DNA of 20,521 nucleotides from CAYRVX01 sp964642165 (GTDB taxonomy: Bacteria > Planctomycetota > Phycisphaerae > SM23-33). The stretch is taken from NCBI GenBank assembly GCA_964642165.1, contig CAZXOC010000119.1, forward strand, positions 1 through 20,521, written 5' to 3'. The translations under genes and the position numbers were made by a program. The stretch's first letter is position 1. The number at the start of each line of letters is the position of its first letter. The notes under the pieces are model-generated. The model was not told the origin of the DNA. It searched no databases and worked only from the letters and a program-made list of their open reading frames with translations. This document shows positions 1-7,799 of this stretch, one piece after another.

Positions 1-101
1 AAGCCCGCGAGTAGCGAGGGACGGTAGGGGGCCGGTCGGCGAGGCACGGCGCGGTCGCGGGGCGGGGCTCGCCGCCGACGCAAGGGCGGAGAGGACACCC
101 C
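1..101. other. Leading intergenic segment, nothing recognised except a ribosome site
   Basis: No coding frame with a convincing start, RNA or promoter is seen. The only clear element is GGAGAGG at 88-94, the ribosome site of the first gene. GGCGAG (38-43) and CTCGCC (68-73) could pair, but nothing suggests a function. Confidence 0.5.
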
Positions 102-1883
102 ATGACGGGCCCAGACGTCGAGTTCCCCGTGGAAACGCATGACGTGGACTTCTGCGTGGTGGGCGGGGGCATGGCCGGGCTGACGGCCGCCGTCGCCGCG
201 GCGCGGCACGGCGCGAAGGTCCTGCTCATGCAGGACCGCCCCGTGCTCGGCGGGAACGCCTCCAGCGAGTGCCGCGTCCACATCTGCGGCGCCGACCGCC
301 ACAACCGCCTGCCGAACCTCCGCGAGACGGGTCTGCTCGAGGAGCTCCGCCTGGAGAACCTCTACCGCAACCCCAACCGCGTCTTCAGCATCTGGGACAC
401 GATCCTGTACGAGACGTGCCGGTACCAGGACGGCCTGACGCTGCTGCTGAACTGCACCTGCCTCGACGCGGAGGCAAGTGGCGGGCGCATTCGGAGCGTC
501 ACGGGCTGGCAGCTCACCACCCAGACGCGGCACACCGTTCAGGCGCGGATCTTCGCGGACTGCTCCGGCGACGGCGTGCTGGCCCCGCTGACGGGCGCGG
601 CCCATCGCGTCGGTCGCGAGGCCCGCGGCGAGCACGACGAGCCCGGCGCGCCGCCGGAGGCCGATCGCCTCACCATGGGCATGAGCATCCTGTTCCAGAC
701 GCGGCGGTACGACACGCCGCAGCCGTTCGAGCCCCCCGCCTGGGCCTACCGCTTCGAGAGCTGTGACGAGATCCCCTACGGCGCCGGCGGGCACGCGCAC
801 TGGGGCATGGGCTACTGGTGGGTCGAGCTCGGCGGCGAGCACGACGCCATCCGCGACACCGAGGAGATCCGCGACGAGCTGCTGAGGATCTCCTACGGCG
901 TGTGGGACCACGTCAAGAACCGCTGCCCGGCGCACGCCGAGGCGGCGGCCAACTGGGCGCTCGACTGGATGCAGTTCCTCCCCGCCAAACGCGAGAGCCG
1001 GCGCTACGTCGGCGCCCACGTCCTGACGCAGAACGACATCCTCGCCGGGGGACGCTTCGACGACCGCGTCGCCTACGGCGGCTGGGCCATCGACGACCAC
1101 CCGCCGGTGGGCTTCTGGGGCCCGAAGCGCGGCTCGACGAAGCCCTCGGCCGTGTTCCACGAGGCCCCCTCGCCCTACGGCATCCCGTACCGCTGCCTGA
1201 TCCATCGCGACGTCGCCAACCTGATGTTCGCCGGACGATGCCACTCCGCCACCCACATGGCCATGAGCTCCACGCGGGTGATGGGCACGGGCTGCTCGAT
1301 GGGCCAGGCGGTCGGCACGGCCGCGGCGCTGGCGATCGGGCGCGGCGCCGACCCGGCCGGCGTCTTGGACCGCGCGGACGAGCTTCAGCAGATGCTGCTT
1401 CGCGACGACTGCTACGTGCCGTGGGTGCCGCAGCGCTTCGGCCCGGTGACGACGTCGGCGCGGCTGGAGGCGTCGCAGGGCGATCCCGAGCCGCTTCGCG
1501 ACGGTACGAACCGCCCGGTCGGCGACGACCCGCACGCCTGGCGCCACCAGGCCGGGGACTGGGTGGCGATGGCCTTCGCCGAACCGGCCCGCGTCGAGCA
1601 GGTCACGCTCATCGTGGACAGCGCCCTGAACAAGGACCCGCAGATGAGCTACCACCTGCCGCCCGGCTCCCAGCTCACTCGCCCGCCGGAGGAGATGCCG
1701 AAGGCCTTCTGCGTGGACGTGCTGGCCGGCGGCCGGTGGCAGACGCTCCACGACGTCGACGCCAGCCATCAGCGCCTGATCCGCCTGCCCGTCGGGCGCG
1801 CCGTCGAAGGGGTCCGGTACACGCTCAAGCAAACGTGGGGGCCTTGCGACCGAACGAACCTCTACGCGTTCTACGCGGACTGA
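102..1883 (+). CDS. FAD-dependent oxidoreductase (FAD_oxidored family) with C-terminal beta-rich extension
   Basis: This is a 593-residue flavoprotein. A dinucleotide-binding motif GGGMAG lies at residues 21-26 after a beta strand, and RPVLGGNASSECR follows at 46-58, which is typical of the FAD_oxidored (PF12831-like) group. A second FAD-contact segment, GTGCSMGQAVGTAAALA, lies at about 395-411. The last ~110 residues (about 480-593) read as a separate beta-sandwich-like module rather than part of the FAD fold. There is no signal peptide, so a cytoplasmic location is expected. The start is well supported: GGAGAGG at 88-94 sits 7 nt before the ATG. Substrates of this family are mostly unknown; it is common in planctomycete and related genomes, where sugar or polysaccharide catabolism is often suspected. 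The gene is followed by pheT, which has its own promoter, so I see no functional link. The family call is firm; the substrate is unknown. Confidence 0.9.
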   Translation: MTGPDVEFPVETHDVDFCVVGGGMAGLTAAVAAARHGAKVLLMQDRPVLGGNASSECRVHICGADRHNRLPNLRETGLLEELRLENLYRNPNRVFSIWDTILYETCRYQDGLTLLLNCTCLDAEASGGRIRSVTGWQLTTQTRHTVQARIFADCSGDGVLAPLTGAAHRVGREARGEHDEPGAPPEADRLTMGMSILFQTRRYDTPQPFEPPAWAYRFESCDEIPYGAGGHAHWGMGYWWVELGGEHDAIRDTEEIRDELLRISYGVWDHVKNRCPAHAEAAANWALDWMQFLPAKRESRRYVGAHVLTQNDILAGGRFDDRVAYGGWAIDDHPPVGFWGPKRGSTKPSAVFHEAPSPYGIPYRCLIHRDVANLMFAGRCHSATHMAMSSTRVMGTGCSMGQAVGTAAALAIGRGADPAGVLDRADELQQMLLRDDCYVPWVPQRFGPVTTSARLEASQGDPEPLRDGTNRPVGDDPHAWRHQAGDWVAMAFAEPARVEQVTLIVDSALNKDPQMSYHLPPGSQLTRPPEEMPKAFCVDVLAGGRWQTLHDVDASHQRLIRLPVGRAVEGVRYTLKQTWGPCDRTNLYAFYAD

Positions 1884-1901
1884 CGCGGCCGGGCAAAAGC
1901 T

Positions 1902-1929
1902 TTGACGCGTGCGGCATGTCCGATACGAT
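1902..1929 (+). promoter_or_regulatory. Sigma70-type promoter for pheT
   Basis: A TTGACG -35 element (1902-1907) and a TACGAT -10 element (1924-1929) are separated by 16 bp, just after the stop of the upstream oxidoreductase. The predicted start is near 1936, giving a leader of about 35 nt before the pheT ATG. A small hairpin (TGCCCC 1931-1936 with GGGGCA 1946-1951) overlaps the predicted transcript start. Its role is unknown, and there is no classical pheST attenuator with a Phe-rich leader peptide. Confidence 0.55.
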
Positions 1930-1970
1930 GTGCCCCTTGCCCTCCGGGGCAGAACGCAGCAGGTGAATTC

Positions 1971-3980
1971 ATGAAGATCTCGCTGAACTGGCTGTCGGAC
2001 TACGTGCCGGACGTGGCGAAGGTCCGCGTGCCCGAGCTGGAGCGGCTCCTGAAGCAGATCGGCCTGCCCGTCGAGGAGGTCCTCGAGAGCGAGGCCGACA
2101 TCGTCCTGGACCTGGAGGTGACCAGCAACCGCGGCGACTGCCTGGGGCACATCGGCGTGGCGCGGGAGGTGGCGGCCATCCTGGACGCGGAGTTCCGGCC
2201 GCCGCAGATCGGCGAGCTGCCCACGAGCGGCAAGGCCGAAGACCTCACCGCCGTGAAGGTGCTCGACCCGGACCTCTGCCCCCGCTACACCGCGCGCGTG
2301 CTGCGGGGCGTGAAGGTCGGCCCGAGCCCGGCGTGGATGGTGGAGCGGCTGGAGGCGGTCGGACTGCGCGGCATCAACAACGTCGTGGACGTGACGAACT
2401 ACATCCTGATGGAGCACTCCCAGCCACTGCACAGCTTCGACTACGACAAGCTCCGGGAGAACCGCATCGTCGTCCGGCGCGCGAGGAACGGGGAGATGCT
2501 CGTGAGCATCGACGAGACGAAGTGCGAGCTGGACGACTCGATGCTGATCATCGCCGACGCGCAGCGTCCGGTGGCCATCGCCGGCGTGATGGGCGGGCTG
2601 AACACCGAGGTCACGGAGCAGACCACCAACGTGCTGATCGAGGCGGCGCAGTTCGACCCGCTGTCCATCCGCCACACGTCGCGGAAGCTCCAGCTCATGA
2701 GCGAGAGCAACTACCGCTTCGAGCGCGGCGTGGACCCGGTGGGCGTGGACAAGGCGTCGCTGCGGGCCTGCCAGCTCATCCTGGAGCTGGGCGGCGGCGA
2801 ACTGGCGGAGGGCGTCGTCGACGTCTGGGCGAACCCCTTCGAGCCCCGAAAGGTGACCATGCGCTACGCGCGGTGCAGCGCCCTGCTGGGCCTGGAAATC
2901 CCCCCCCAGCGCCAGAGCCGCATCCTCGGCCGACTCCACCTGGCCCCCGAGCCCCAGGCCGACCGCGTCGTCTGCACCATCCCCCCCTGGCGCGCCGACC
3001 TGACCCGCGAGGCGGACCTCATCGAGGAAGTCGCGCGGATGGCAGGCTACGACGAGATCCCCGTCGCCGACGAGGTCACGCACCCCGTCTCGCCGGAAGA
3101 CGTCTCGACGCGCATCCGCCGCCTCGCCGGCGAGGCACTGGCCGCCTGCGGCTTCGACGAGGCGATCACCTTCACGTTCATCAACCAGGCCGAGGCCGAC
3201 CTGTTCGGCATCGAGCGCACCGTCGGCGTGGACAAGCTCAATCGCAAGACCAACAACGTGCTTCGCCCGACCCTCCTGCCCAGCCTGCTTCGGGCCTGCA
3301 AGACCAACCAGAACGTGGGCAACGCGGAGGTGGACCTGTTCGAGATCGCAAGCTGCTTCCCCGGCGCGGCCGGGGGGCAACTCCCCGACGAGTACGTCGA
3401 GCTGGCGATGGTCAGCGCGGGCGAGCTGCCGCGCCTGCGCGGGGCGTTGGAGGCCGTCGTCGCCCACCTCGCTCCGCAGGCGGAGCTGGCGATCCGCCCG
3501 GAGGACGCGGCGCACCTGGCCGAGGGCACGGCGGCGGCCGTCGTGCTCGACGGCGCGCCGATCGGCACGATCGGACGTATCGCCGAGAGGCTCCAGCACC
3601 ACTACGGCCTGGAGCGCCCCGTCGTGGCGGCGGCGGTCCGTTTCGAGCCGCTGGCGGCGGCGACGAACCTGACGCGGACGTACCAGCCCGTGCCCAAGTT
3701 CCCCGCCGTCCGTCGCGACCTGTCCGTCATCGTGGACGACCCGGTCACCTGGCAGCAGCTCGCCGAGGCCGTCGAGGCCGTCGAGCAGCCGCTGCGCGAC
3801 GCCGTGGAGTACGTCACGACTTACCGCGGCAAGCCGGTCCCGCCCGGGCGCAAGAGCGTCACCGTCACGCTCGTCTACCGCTGTGCGGACCGCACGCTCC
3901 GCGGGGAGGAAGTGGACGAGCAAGTTCAGCAGGTCCTCTCCGCGCTTCGGGAGCGACTCCGGGCGAAGCTGCGCCAGTAG
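1971..3980 (+). CDS. pheT: Phenylalanine--tRNA ligase beta subunit, short form without EMAP domain
   Basis: This is the beta subunit of the alpha2-beta2 cytoplasmic enzyme that charges tRNA-Phe. The N-terminus MKISLNWLSDYVPD is the classical PheT start. A B3/4-type region follows at about 100-285 (GLRGINNVVDVTNYILME, SESNYRFERGVDP), then a B5 domain at about 288-355, the synthetase-like core at about 360-560 and a C-terminal FDX-ACB anticodon-binding domain at about 573-668 (PVPKFPAVRRDLSVIVDD). At 669 residues it is well short of the ~800 of the E. coli type. The segment after residue ~43 goes straight to LDLEVTSNRGDCLGHIGVAREVAA, so the ~110-residue EMAP/OB tRNA-binding insertion is absent. 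The ATG at 1971 was chosen because AGGTG (1961-1965) precedes it and the N-terminus matches the family; an upstream in-frame start at 1902 overlaps the promoter. pheS is not next to it in this window. Confidence 0.96.
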   Translation: MKISLNWLSDYVPDVAKVRVPELERLLKQIGLPVEEVLESEADIVLDLEVTSNRGDCLGHIGVAREVAAILDAEFRPPQIGELPTSGKAEDLTAVKVLDPDLCPRYTARVLRGVKVGPSPAWMVERLEAVGLRGINNVVDVTNYILMEHSQPLHSFDYDKLRENRIVVRRARNGEMLVSIDETKCELDDSMLIIADAQRPVAIAGVMGGLNTEVTEQTTNVLIEAAQFDPLSIRHTSRKLQLMSESNYRFERGVDPVGVDKASLRACQLILELGGGELAEGVVDVWANPFEPRKVTMRYARCSALLGLEIPPQRQSRILGRLHLAPEPQADRVVCTIPPWRADLTREADLIEEVARMAGYDEIPVADEVTHPVSPEDVSTRIRRLAGEALAACGFDEAITFTFINQAEADLFGIERTVGVDKLNRKTNNVLRPTLLPSLLRACKTNQNVGNAEVDLFEIASCFPGAAGGQLPDEYVELAMVSAGELPRLRGALEAVVAHLAPQAELAIRPEDAAHLAEGTAAAVVLDGAPIGTIGRIAERLQHHYGLERPVVAAAVRFEPLAAATNLTRTYQPVPKFPAVRRDLSVIVDDPVTWQQLAEAVEAVEQPLRDAVEYVTTYRGKPVPPGRKSVTVTLVYRCADRTLRGEEVDEQVQQVLSALRERLRAKLRQ

Positions 3981-4050
3981 GCGGCGCGTCGCCGCGGGCG
4001 CGGGCGGAGAGGCGTTTCGACACATATCGATTCGCTTCTGCAATGCCGCC

Positions 4051-4072
4051 GCCGGGCGCTTCCGAGCCCGGC
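4051..4072 (+). terminator. Hairpin after pheT, possible terminator
   Basis: GCCGGGC (4051-4057) and GCCCGGC (4066-4072) form a perfect 7-bp stem with an 8-nt loop about 70 nt after the pheT stop. Only a weak T-containing stretch follows (near 4087-4090), so this is a candidate terminator and not a strong intrinsic one. The rest of 3981-4094 shows no gene. Confidence 0.4.
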
Positions 4073-4094
4073 AGGTGCGCTCAAGATTTCCGGC

Positions 4095-4130
4095 TTCGCG
4101 ACCGATAACATGCGTGGTATAATGCCACGC
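4095..4130 (+). promoter_or_regulatory. Promoter of the structured RNA, -10 box inside an inverted repeat
   Basis: A perfect TATAAT lies at 4118-4123. At a 17-bp spacing the -35 position reads TTCGCG (4095-4100), which matches poorly. The -10 box is flanked by GCGTGG (4112-4117) and CCACGC (4125-4130), a 6-bp inverted repeat around TATAATG. Transcription would start near 4130-4131, about 10 nt before the closing stem of the RNA downstream. No start codon with a ribosome site follows, which fits a promoter for a non-coding RNA. The inverted repeat could be an operator for a regulator that blocks the -10 region. Confidence 0.65.
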
Positions 4131-4303
4131 GTTCAAAAGAAGCCTCTGCCGTGTTCGATACGAAGACCTAGTTGAAAAGAACCGATACCCCATTACTGGG
4201 AAGCCCCGTCCAGGCCGCCTCGGCGGCCGGCAGCTGCCCACGTTGAATAATGGGTTCTTGTTCCGTGGTCTCGACCGGCACTCAGGTGGAGGCCTTCTTT
4301 TTT
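4131..4303 (+). ncRNA. Rod-shaped structured RNA of about 170 nt with intrinsic terminator; possible 6S RNA
   Basis: The sequence folds by eye into one long interrupted hairpin. The closing stem pairs 4142-4153 with 4279-4293 (nine pairs with two wobbles, a 3-nt bulge, then three more). Next, AGACC 4164-4168 pairs with GGTCT 4267-4271. AAGAAC 4177-4182 pairs with GTTCTT 4254-4259, and CCATTA 4190-4195 pairs with TAATGG 4248-4253. GGG/CCC follows at 4198-4200/4237-4239, and the apical hairpin is 4213-4218/4223-4228. The 3' end is the closing stem followed by TTCTTTTTT (4295-4303), as in an intrinsic terminator. A strong -10 box lies just upstream. Length, rod shape with internal loops and a stand-alone promoter resemble 6S (SsrS) RNA. 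The SRP RNA AGCAGCC signature is absent, and there is no tRNA-like or tmRNA end. A cis-regulatory leader of the activase gene is the main alternative, but the terminator and a second promoter downstream argue for an independent RNA. The 6S identity is inference. Confidence 0.6.
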
Positions 4304-4341
4304 GCGCCGGCGCGGCGGGCACTGAAACGGGTCACTTGGGC

Positions 4342-4371
4342 TTGAAAGCCCTGTCCCGATTCTCTCATAAT
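4342..4371 (+). promoter_or_regulatory. Sigma70-type promoter for the activase gene
   Basis: TTGAAA (4342-4347) and CATAAT (4366-4371) are separated by 18 bp, downstream of the RNA terminator. The predicted start near 4378 would give a leader of about 190 nt before the ATG at 4568. This leader is GC-rich and contains the hairpin CGCGC-GGGAG-GCGCG (in 4448-4466), but I recognise no riboswitch in it. An ATG at 4370 overlaps the -10 box and is not a credible start. Confidence 0.5.
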
Positions 4372-4567
4372 GTCCGGTCAAGAGGACCCGGACGATCCCT
4401 GGCCGGACGGCCCACGGGCCTGCGGCCACGCAGCCCCCCACGGCGCCGCGCGGGAGGCGCGCGTCCGGGCCCGGCAGCCATGTCCGCAAAGGTCTCCCGC
4501 GGACAGGACGAAACGACATCGCGACACAGAGAGTCCCGCTTCCCGCGGACCGGTCGGAGCAGCGCAC

Positions 4568-7500
4568 ATGGCCTTGTATGTTGGAATCGACGTGGGGGCG
4601 ATCAGCGTGACGGCTGCCGTCCTGGCCAGCGACGGCGAGGCGGACCTCTCGCCGGGCCAAGCCGGTCTGCGGGCGCTCGATGCCGAGCCCAACGCCTCCG
4701 GGCGCCTCTTCGTCAGCGAGTACCGGCGGACGCGAGGCCGACCCGTCGCCGCCGCCGCCCGGATGCTCCAGGAGATCGCCGACGCCGTCGGCGCCGATCG
4801 CCTGGGCGGACTGTGCCTGACCGGCAGCGGCGCGAAGCTCGTCGCCGGCAAGCTGGGCGCCGCCCAGGTCAACGAGTTCAAGGCCATAGCCGCCGGACTG
4901 GCCGCCGCCGGCGTCGAGGCGCGCACCGTCTTCGAAATGGGCGGCGAGACCTCCAAGTACCTGCGCCTCGCCCCCAACGACAACGGCACCTACGGCATCG
5001 TCGATTACGCCACCAACGGCGACTGCGCCGCCGGCACCGGGGCCTTCATCGATCAGCAGGCCGGACGCCTCCAGTACGCCGTCGAGGACATCGGCGAGAT
5101 CTGCCTGTCGGCCGAACGACCCGCCCAGATCGCCGGGCGATGCAGCGTCTTCGCCAAGAGCGACATGATCCACGCCCAGCAGAAGGGCTACGGTCCCGCC
5201 GAGGTGCTCCGCGGGCTCTGCAACGCCGTGGCGCGGAACTTTCGCACGGCCGTCGTGCGCTCGCACCCGGTCGAGCCGCCGGTGATCTTCCTGGGCGGGC
5301 TGGCCGCCAACGCCGCCGTCGTTCGCTCGCTGCGCGAGGCGTTCGAGCTGGGCGCCGGCGAGCTGCGCCTTCCGCCGGCGTCCACGCACATCCCGGCGGT
5401 GGGGGCGGCCGTGGCCGCGTCGAGAGAGCCCCGCGCCGTAGACCTGGGCGACCTGGCTGAGCTGCGCGCGTCGGGCGACACGGCCGGCGAGGAGTTCCCC
5501 ACCGCGCCGCGGCTGTCGATGGACAACGTGGTGCTGCTTCGCGACCGCGTCCAGCCGTTCGAGATGCCCTACGGCGTCGAGAAGATCGACGCCTACCTCG
5601 GCGTGGACGTCGGCAGCGTCTCGACCAACCTGGTGGTCATCGACGACGAGGGCCGCGTCGTCCACGAGATCTATACCGAGACGCAGGGCCGGCCCATCGA
5701 GGTCGTCTCCGACGCGCTGCGCGAGATCGAGGGCCAATGGGGCGACAAGCTCGTCCTCCGCGGGGCGGGCACCACCGGAAGCGGGCGCGAGCTGATCGGC
5801 GAGCTGATCGGCGCCGACACGATCAACGACGAGATCACCGCTCACAAGACCGGCGCGACCTTCGTCGGGCAGCGCCTCCTCGACGGGCGCGTGCCCGACA
5901 CGATCTTCGAGATCGGCGGGCAGGACTCCAAGTACATCTCCCTCCAGGAAGGCATCGTGGTGGACTTCACGATGAACGACGCCTGCGCGGCCGGAACCGG
6001 CAGCTTCCTGGAGGAACGCGCCGAGGAGCTCGAGATCGCCATCAAGGGCGAGTTCGCCGAGCTGGCGCTGTCGAGCGAGGCGCCCATCCGCCTGGGCGAG
6101 CGCTGCACCGTCTTCATGGAGCGCGACGTCAACAGCTACCTCCAGCGCGGCGCCCGGAAGAAGGACCTGGTCGCGGGACTGGCGTACTCGGTGGTCTACA
6201 ACTACATCAACCGCGTCGTGCGCGGGCGGAAGATCGGCGACAGCATCTTCTTCCAGGGCGGGACGGCCTACAACGACTCGGTGGCCGCCGCCTTCGCGGC
6301 CGTCTGCGGCAAGGAGATCATCGTCCCGCCTCACAACGGCGTGATCGGGGCGATCGGCGCGGCGCTGCTGGCCCGCGACAAGATGCTCTTCGCGCCGGAC
6401 GAGCAGCGCGGAGAAGGCAAGAGCGTCGGCGAGTACGTCCCGGTGACGCAGCGCAGCGACGGCGCCGCCGCGCCGCGCCGCCCGTCGCGTTTCCGCGGCT
6501 ACGACCTGTCCAAGGTCGAGTACACCCTTCGCGAGTTCACCTGCAAGGGCTGCTCGAACGCCTGCCAGATCCAGGAGTTCACCGTCGAGGGCGAGAAGAC
6601 CTACTGGGGCGACAAGTGTTCCGACCGCTACCGCAAGCGGGTCAAGGCCACCCGCAAGCCGGTGATCGAGGACCTGCTGGCCCTGCGGACGGGGCTGCTG
6701 CTGGACGACAGCCATCTCCCGCCCGCGCCGGCCGGCGCGCCGTCGGTCGGCATCCCGCTGACGATGTTCGCCTACGACTCGCTGCCGTTCTGGCGGACGC
6801 TGCTGGCGTGTCTCGGCTACCGCACCGTGGTGGGCGAGCCCACCAACAAGCGGATCGTCCAGGCCGGACTCGACACCGTCGTCGCCGAGCCGTGCTTCCC
6901 CATCATCGCCGCCCACGGCCACCTCGTCGACCTCGCCAAGAAGGACGTCGATTACCTGCTCGTGCCGAACATCATTTCCATCCGGTCCCGCTGGACGCAC
7001 ACCGAGAGCTACCTCTGCCCGTGGCACCAGACGCTTCCGTTCGTGTGCCGGCAGGCGCCGCGGCTGATGGACTCCGCGGACAAGTTCCTCTCGCCGACCG
7101 TTCACTTCCACCGAGGCTCCCAGCGCGTGCAGAAGGAGTTGACGGCGTTCTTCCGGCCGCTGGGCCACGGCCGGCGCGCCGTCGCCGACGCCGTCGAGGC
7201 CGGCTTCCGCGCCCAGGACGAGTTCGACCGGGCGATCCGCGAGGCCGGCGCGAAGGCGCTCGAGACGCTCCTTGGGACGGGGGAGATGGGCATCGTCCTC
7301 GCCGGCCGCCCCTACAACGTCCACGACGCCGGCATGAACCTCTCCATCGGGCCCAAGCTCCGCGAGTACTACGGCGTCAACGTGATCCCGATCGACTTCC
7401 TCGGCGGCGAAGACGAGGACATCCGCGACATCAACGCCAACATGTACTGGAACCTCGGGCACAAGATCCTGGCGGCATCGAGGATCGTCGGGCGGCACGA

Positions 7501-7714
7501 GAACCTCCACATCATCTACATCACCAACTTCAAGTGCGGGCCGGACTCCTTCATCAAGCACTTCGTCCGCCGCGCGTCCGGCAAGCCGTTCCTGACCCTC
7601 CAGTTCGACAGCCACGCCAACGACGCCGGCATGATGACCCGCGCCGAGGCCTACCTCGACAGCAAGGGCGTCCTGCGCCCCTGGCGGCGCGAGGAGCTGG
7701 TGGCGGCCACCTGA
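4568..7714 (+). CDS. Fused 2-hydroxyacyl-CoA dehydratase activase (two BcrAD/BadFG ATPase domains + DUF2229/HgdB-like part)
   Basis: This 1048-residue protein belongs to the large CoA-enzyme activase family related to HgdC, which uses ATP to drive low-potential electron transfer into acyl-CoA dehydratases or reductases. ASKHA domain 1 starts at residue 1 (YVGIDVGAISVTAAVL) and carries C153 (GDCAAGTGAF) and C192 (GRCSVF). ASKHA domain 2 spans about 342-605 (YLGVDVGSVSTNLVV, EIGGQDSKY) with C473 (NDACAAGTGSF) and C513 (GERCTVF). In HgdC the equivalent cysteines hold a 4Fe-4S cluster at the dimer interface. A further cluster C659-x2-C662-x3-C666-x17-C684 follows. The DUF2229 and C-terminal HgdB-like regions (AGRPYNVHDAGMN, NFKCGPDSF with C990) complete the fusion. 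The ATG at 4568 was chosen for GGAG at 4556-4559 and the family N-terminus. Many relatives are about 1400 residues long, so this is a shorter form. No dehydratase subunits lie nearby, so its client is unknown. It is probably cytoplasmic and oxygen-sensitive. Confidence 0.9.
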   Translation: MALYVGIDVGAISVTAAVLASDGEADLSPGQAGLRALDAEPNASGRLFVSEYRRTRGRPVAAAARMLQEIADAVGADRLGGLCLTGSGAKLVAGKLGAAQVNEFKAIAAGLAAAGVEARTVFEMGGETSKYLRLAPNDNGTYGIVDYATNGDCAAGTGAFIDQQAGRLQYAVEDIGEICLSAERPAQIAGRCSVFAKSDMIHAQQKGYGPAEVLRGLCNAVARNFRTAVVRSHPVEPPVIFLGGLAANAAVVRSLREAFELGAGELRLPPASTHIPAVGAAVAASREPRAVDLGDLAELRASGDTAGEEFPTAPRLSMDNVVLLRDRVQPFEMPYGVEKIDAYLGVDVGSVSTNLVVIDDEGRVVHEIYTETQGRPIEVVSDALREIEGQWGDKLVLRGAGTTGSGRELIGELIGADTINDEITAHKTGATFVGQRLLDGRVPDTIFEIGGQDSKYISLQEGIVVDFTMNDACAAGTGSFLEERAEELEIAIKGEFAELALSSEAPIRLGERCTVFMERDVNSYLQRGARKKDLVAGLAYSVVYNYINRVVRGRKIGDSIFFQGGTAYNDSVAAAFAAVCGKEIIVPPHNGVIGAIGAALLARDKMLFAPDEQRGEGKSVGEYVPVTQRSDGAAAPRRPSRFRGYDLSKVEYTLREFTCKGCSNACQIQEFTVEGEKTYWGDKCSDRYRKRVKATRKPVIEDLLALRTGLLLDDSHLPPAPAGAPSVGIPLTMFAYDSLPFWRTLLACLGYRTVVGEPTNKRIVQAGLDTVVAEPCFPIIAAHGHLVDLAKKDVDYLLVPNIISIRSRWTHTESYLCPWHQTLPFVCRQAPRLMDSADKFLSPTVHFHRGSQRVQKELTAFFRPLGHGRRAVADAVEAGFRAQDEFDRAIREAGAKALETLLGTGEMGIVLAGRPYNVHDAGMNLSIGPKLREYYGVNVIPIDFLGGEDEDIRDINANMYWNLGHKILAASRIVGRHENLHIIYITNFKCGPDSFIKHFVRRASGKPFLTLQFDSHANDAGMMTRAEAYLDSKGVLRPWRREELVAAT

Positions 7715-7799
7715 TCGCCGGCCGCGAACGGCCCCACGCGCAGCGCGGCGCCGCCCAAACGCCGCTGTCCCCTGCACCGCGATCGGGGGAGGCCGCACA

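Noticed and set aside
4112..4130. Inverted repeat considered as a terminator of pheT
   Set aside because: It has no T-tract, its loop is exactly a TATAAT box and a structured RNA starts just after it, so a promoter is the better reading.
4131..4303. SRP RNA, tmRNA or cobalamin riboswitch
   Set aside because: The SRP AGCAGCC/GGAA apical signature, the tRNA-like ends of tmRNA and the B12-box are not found.
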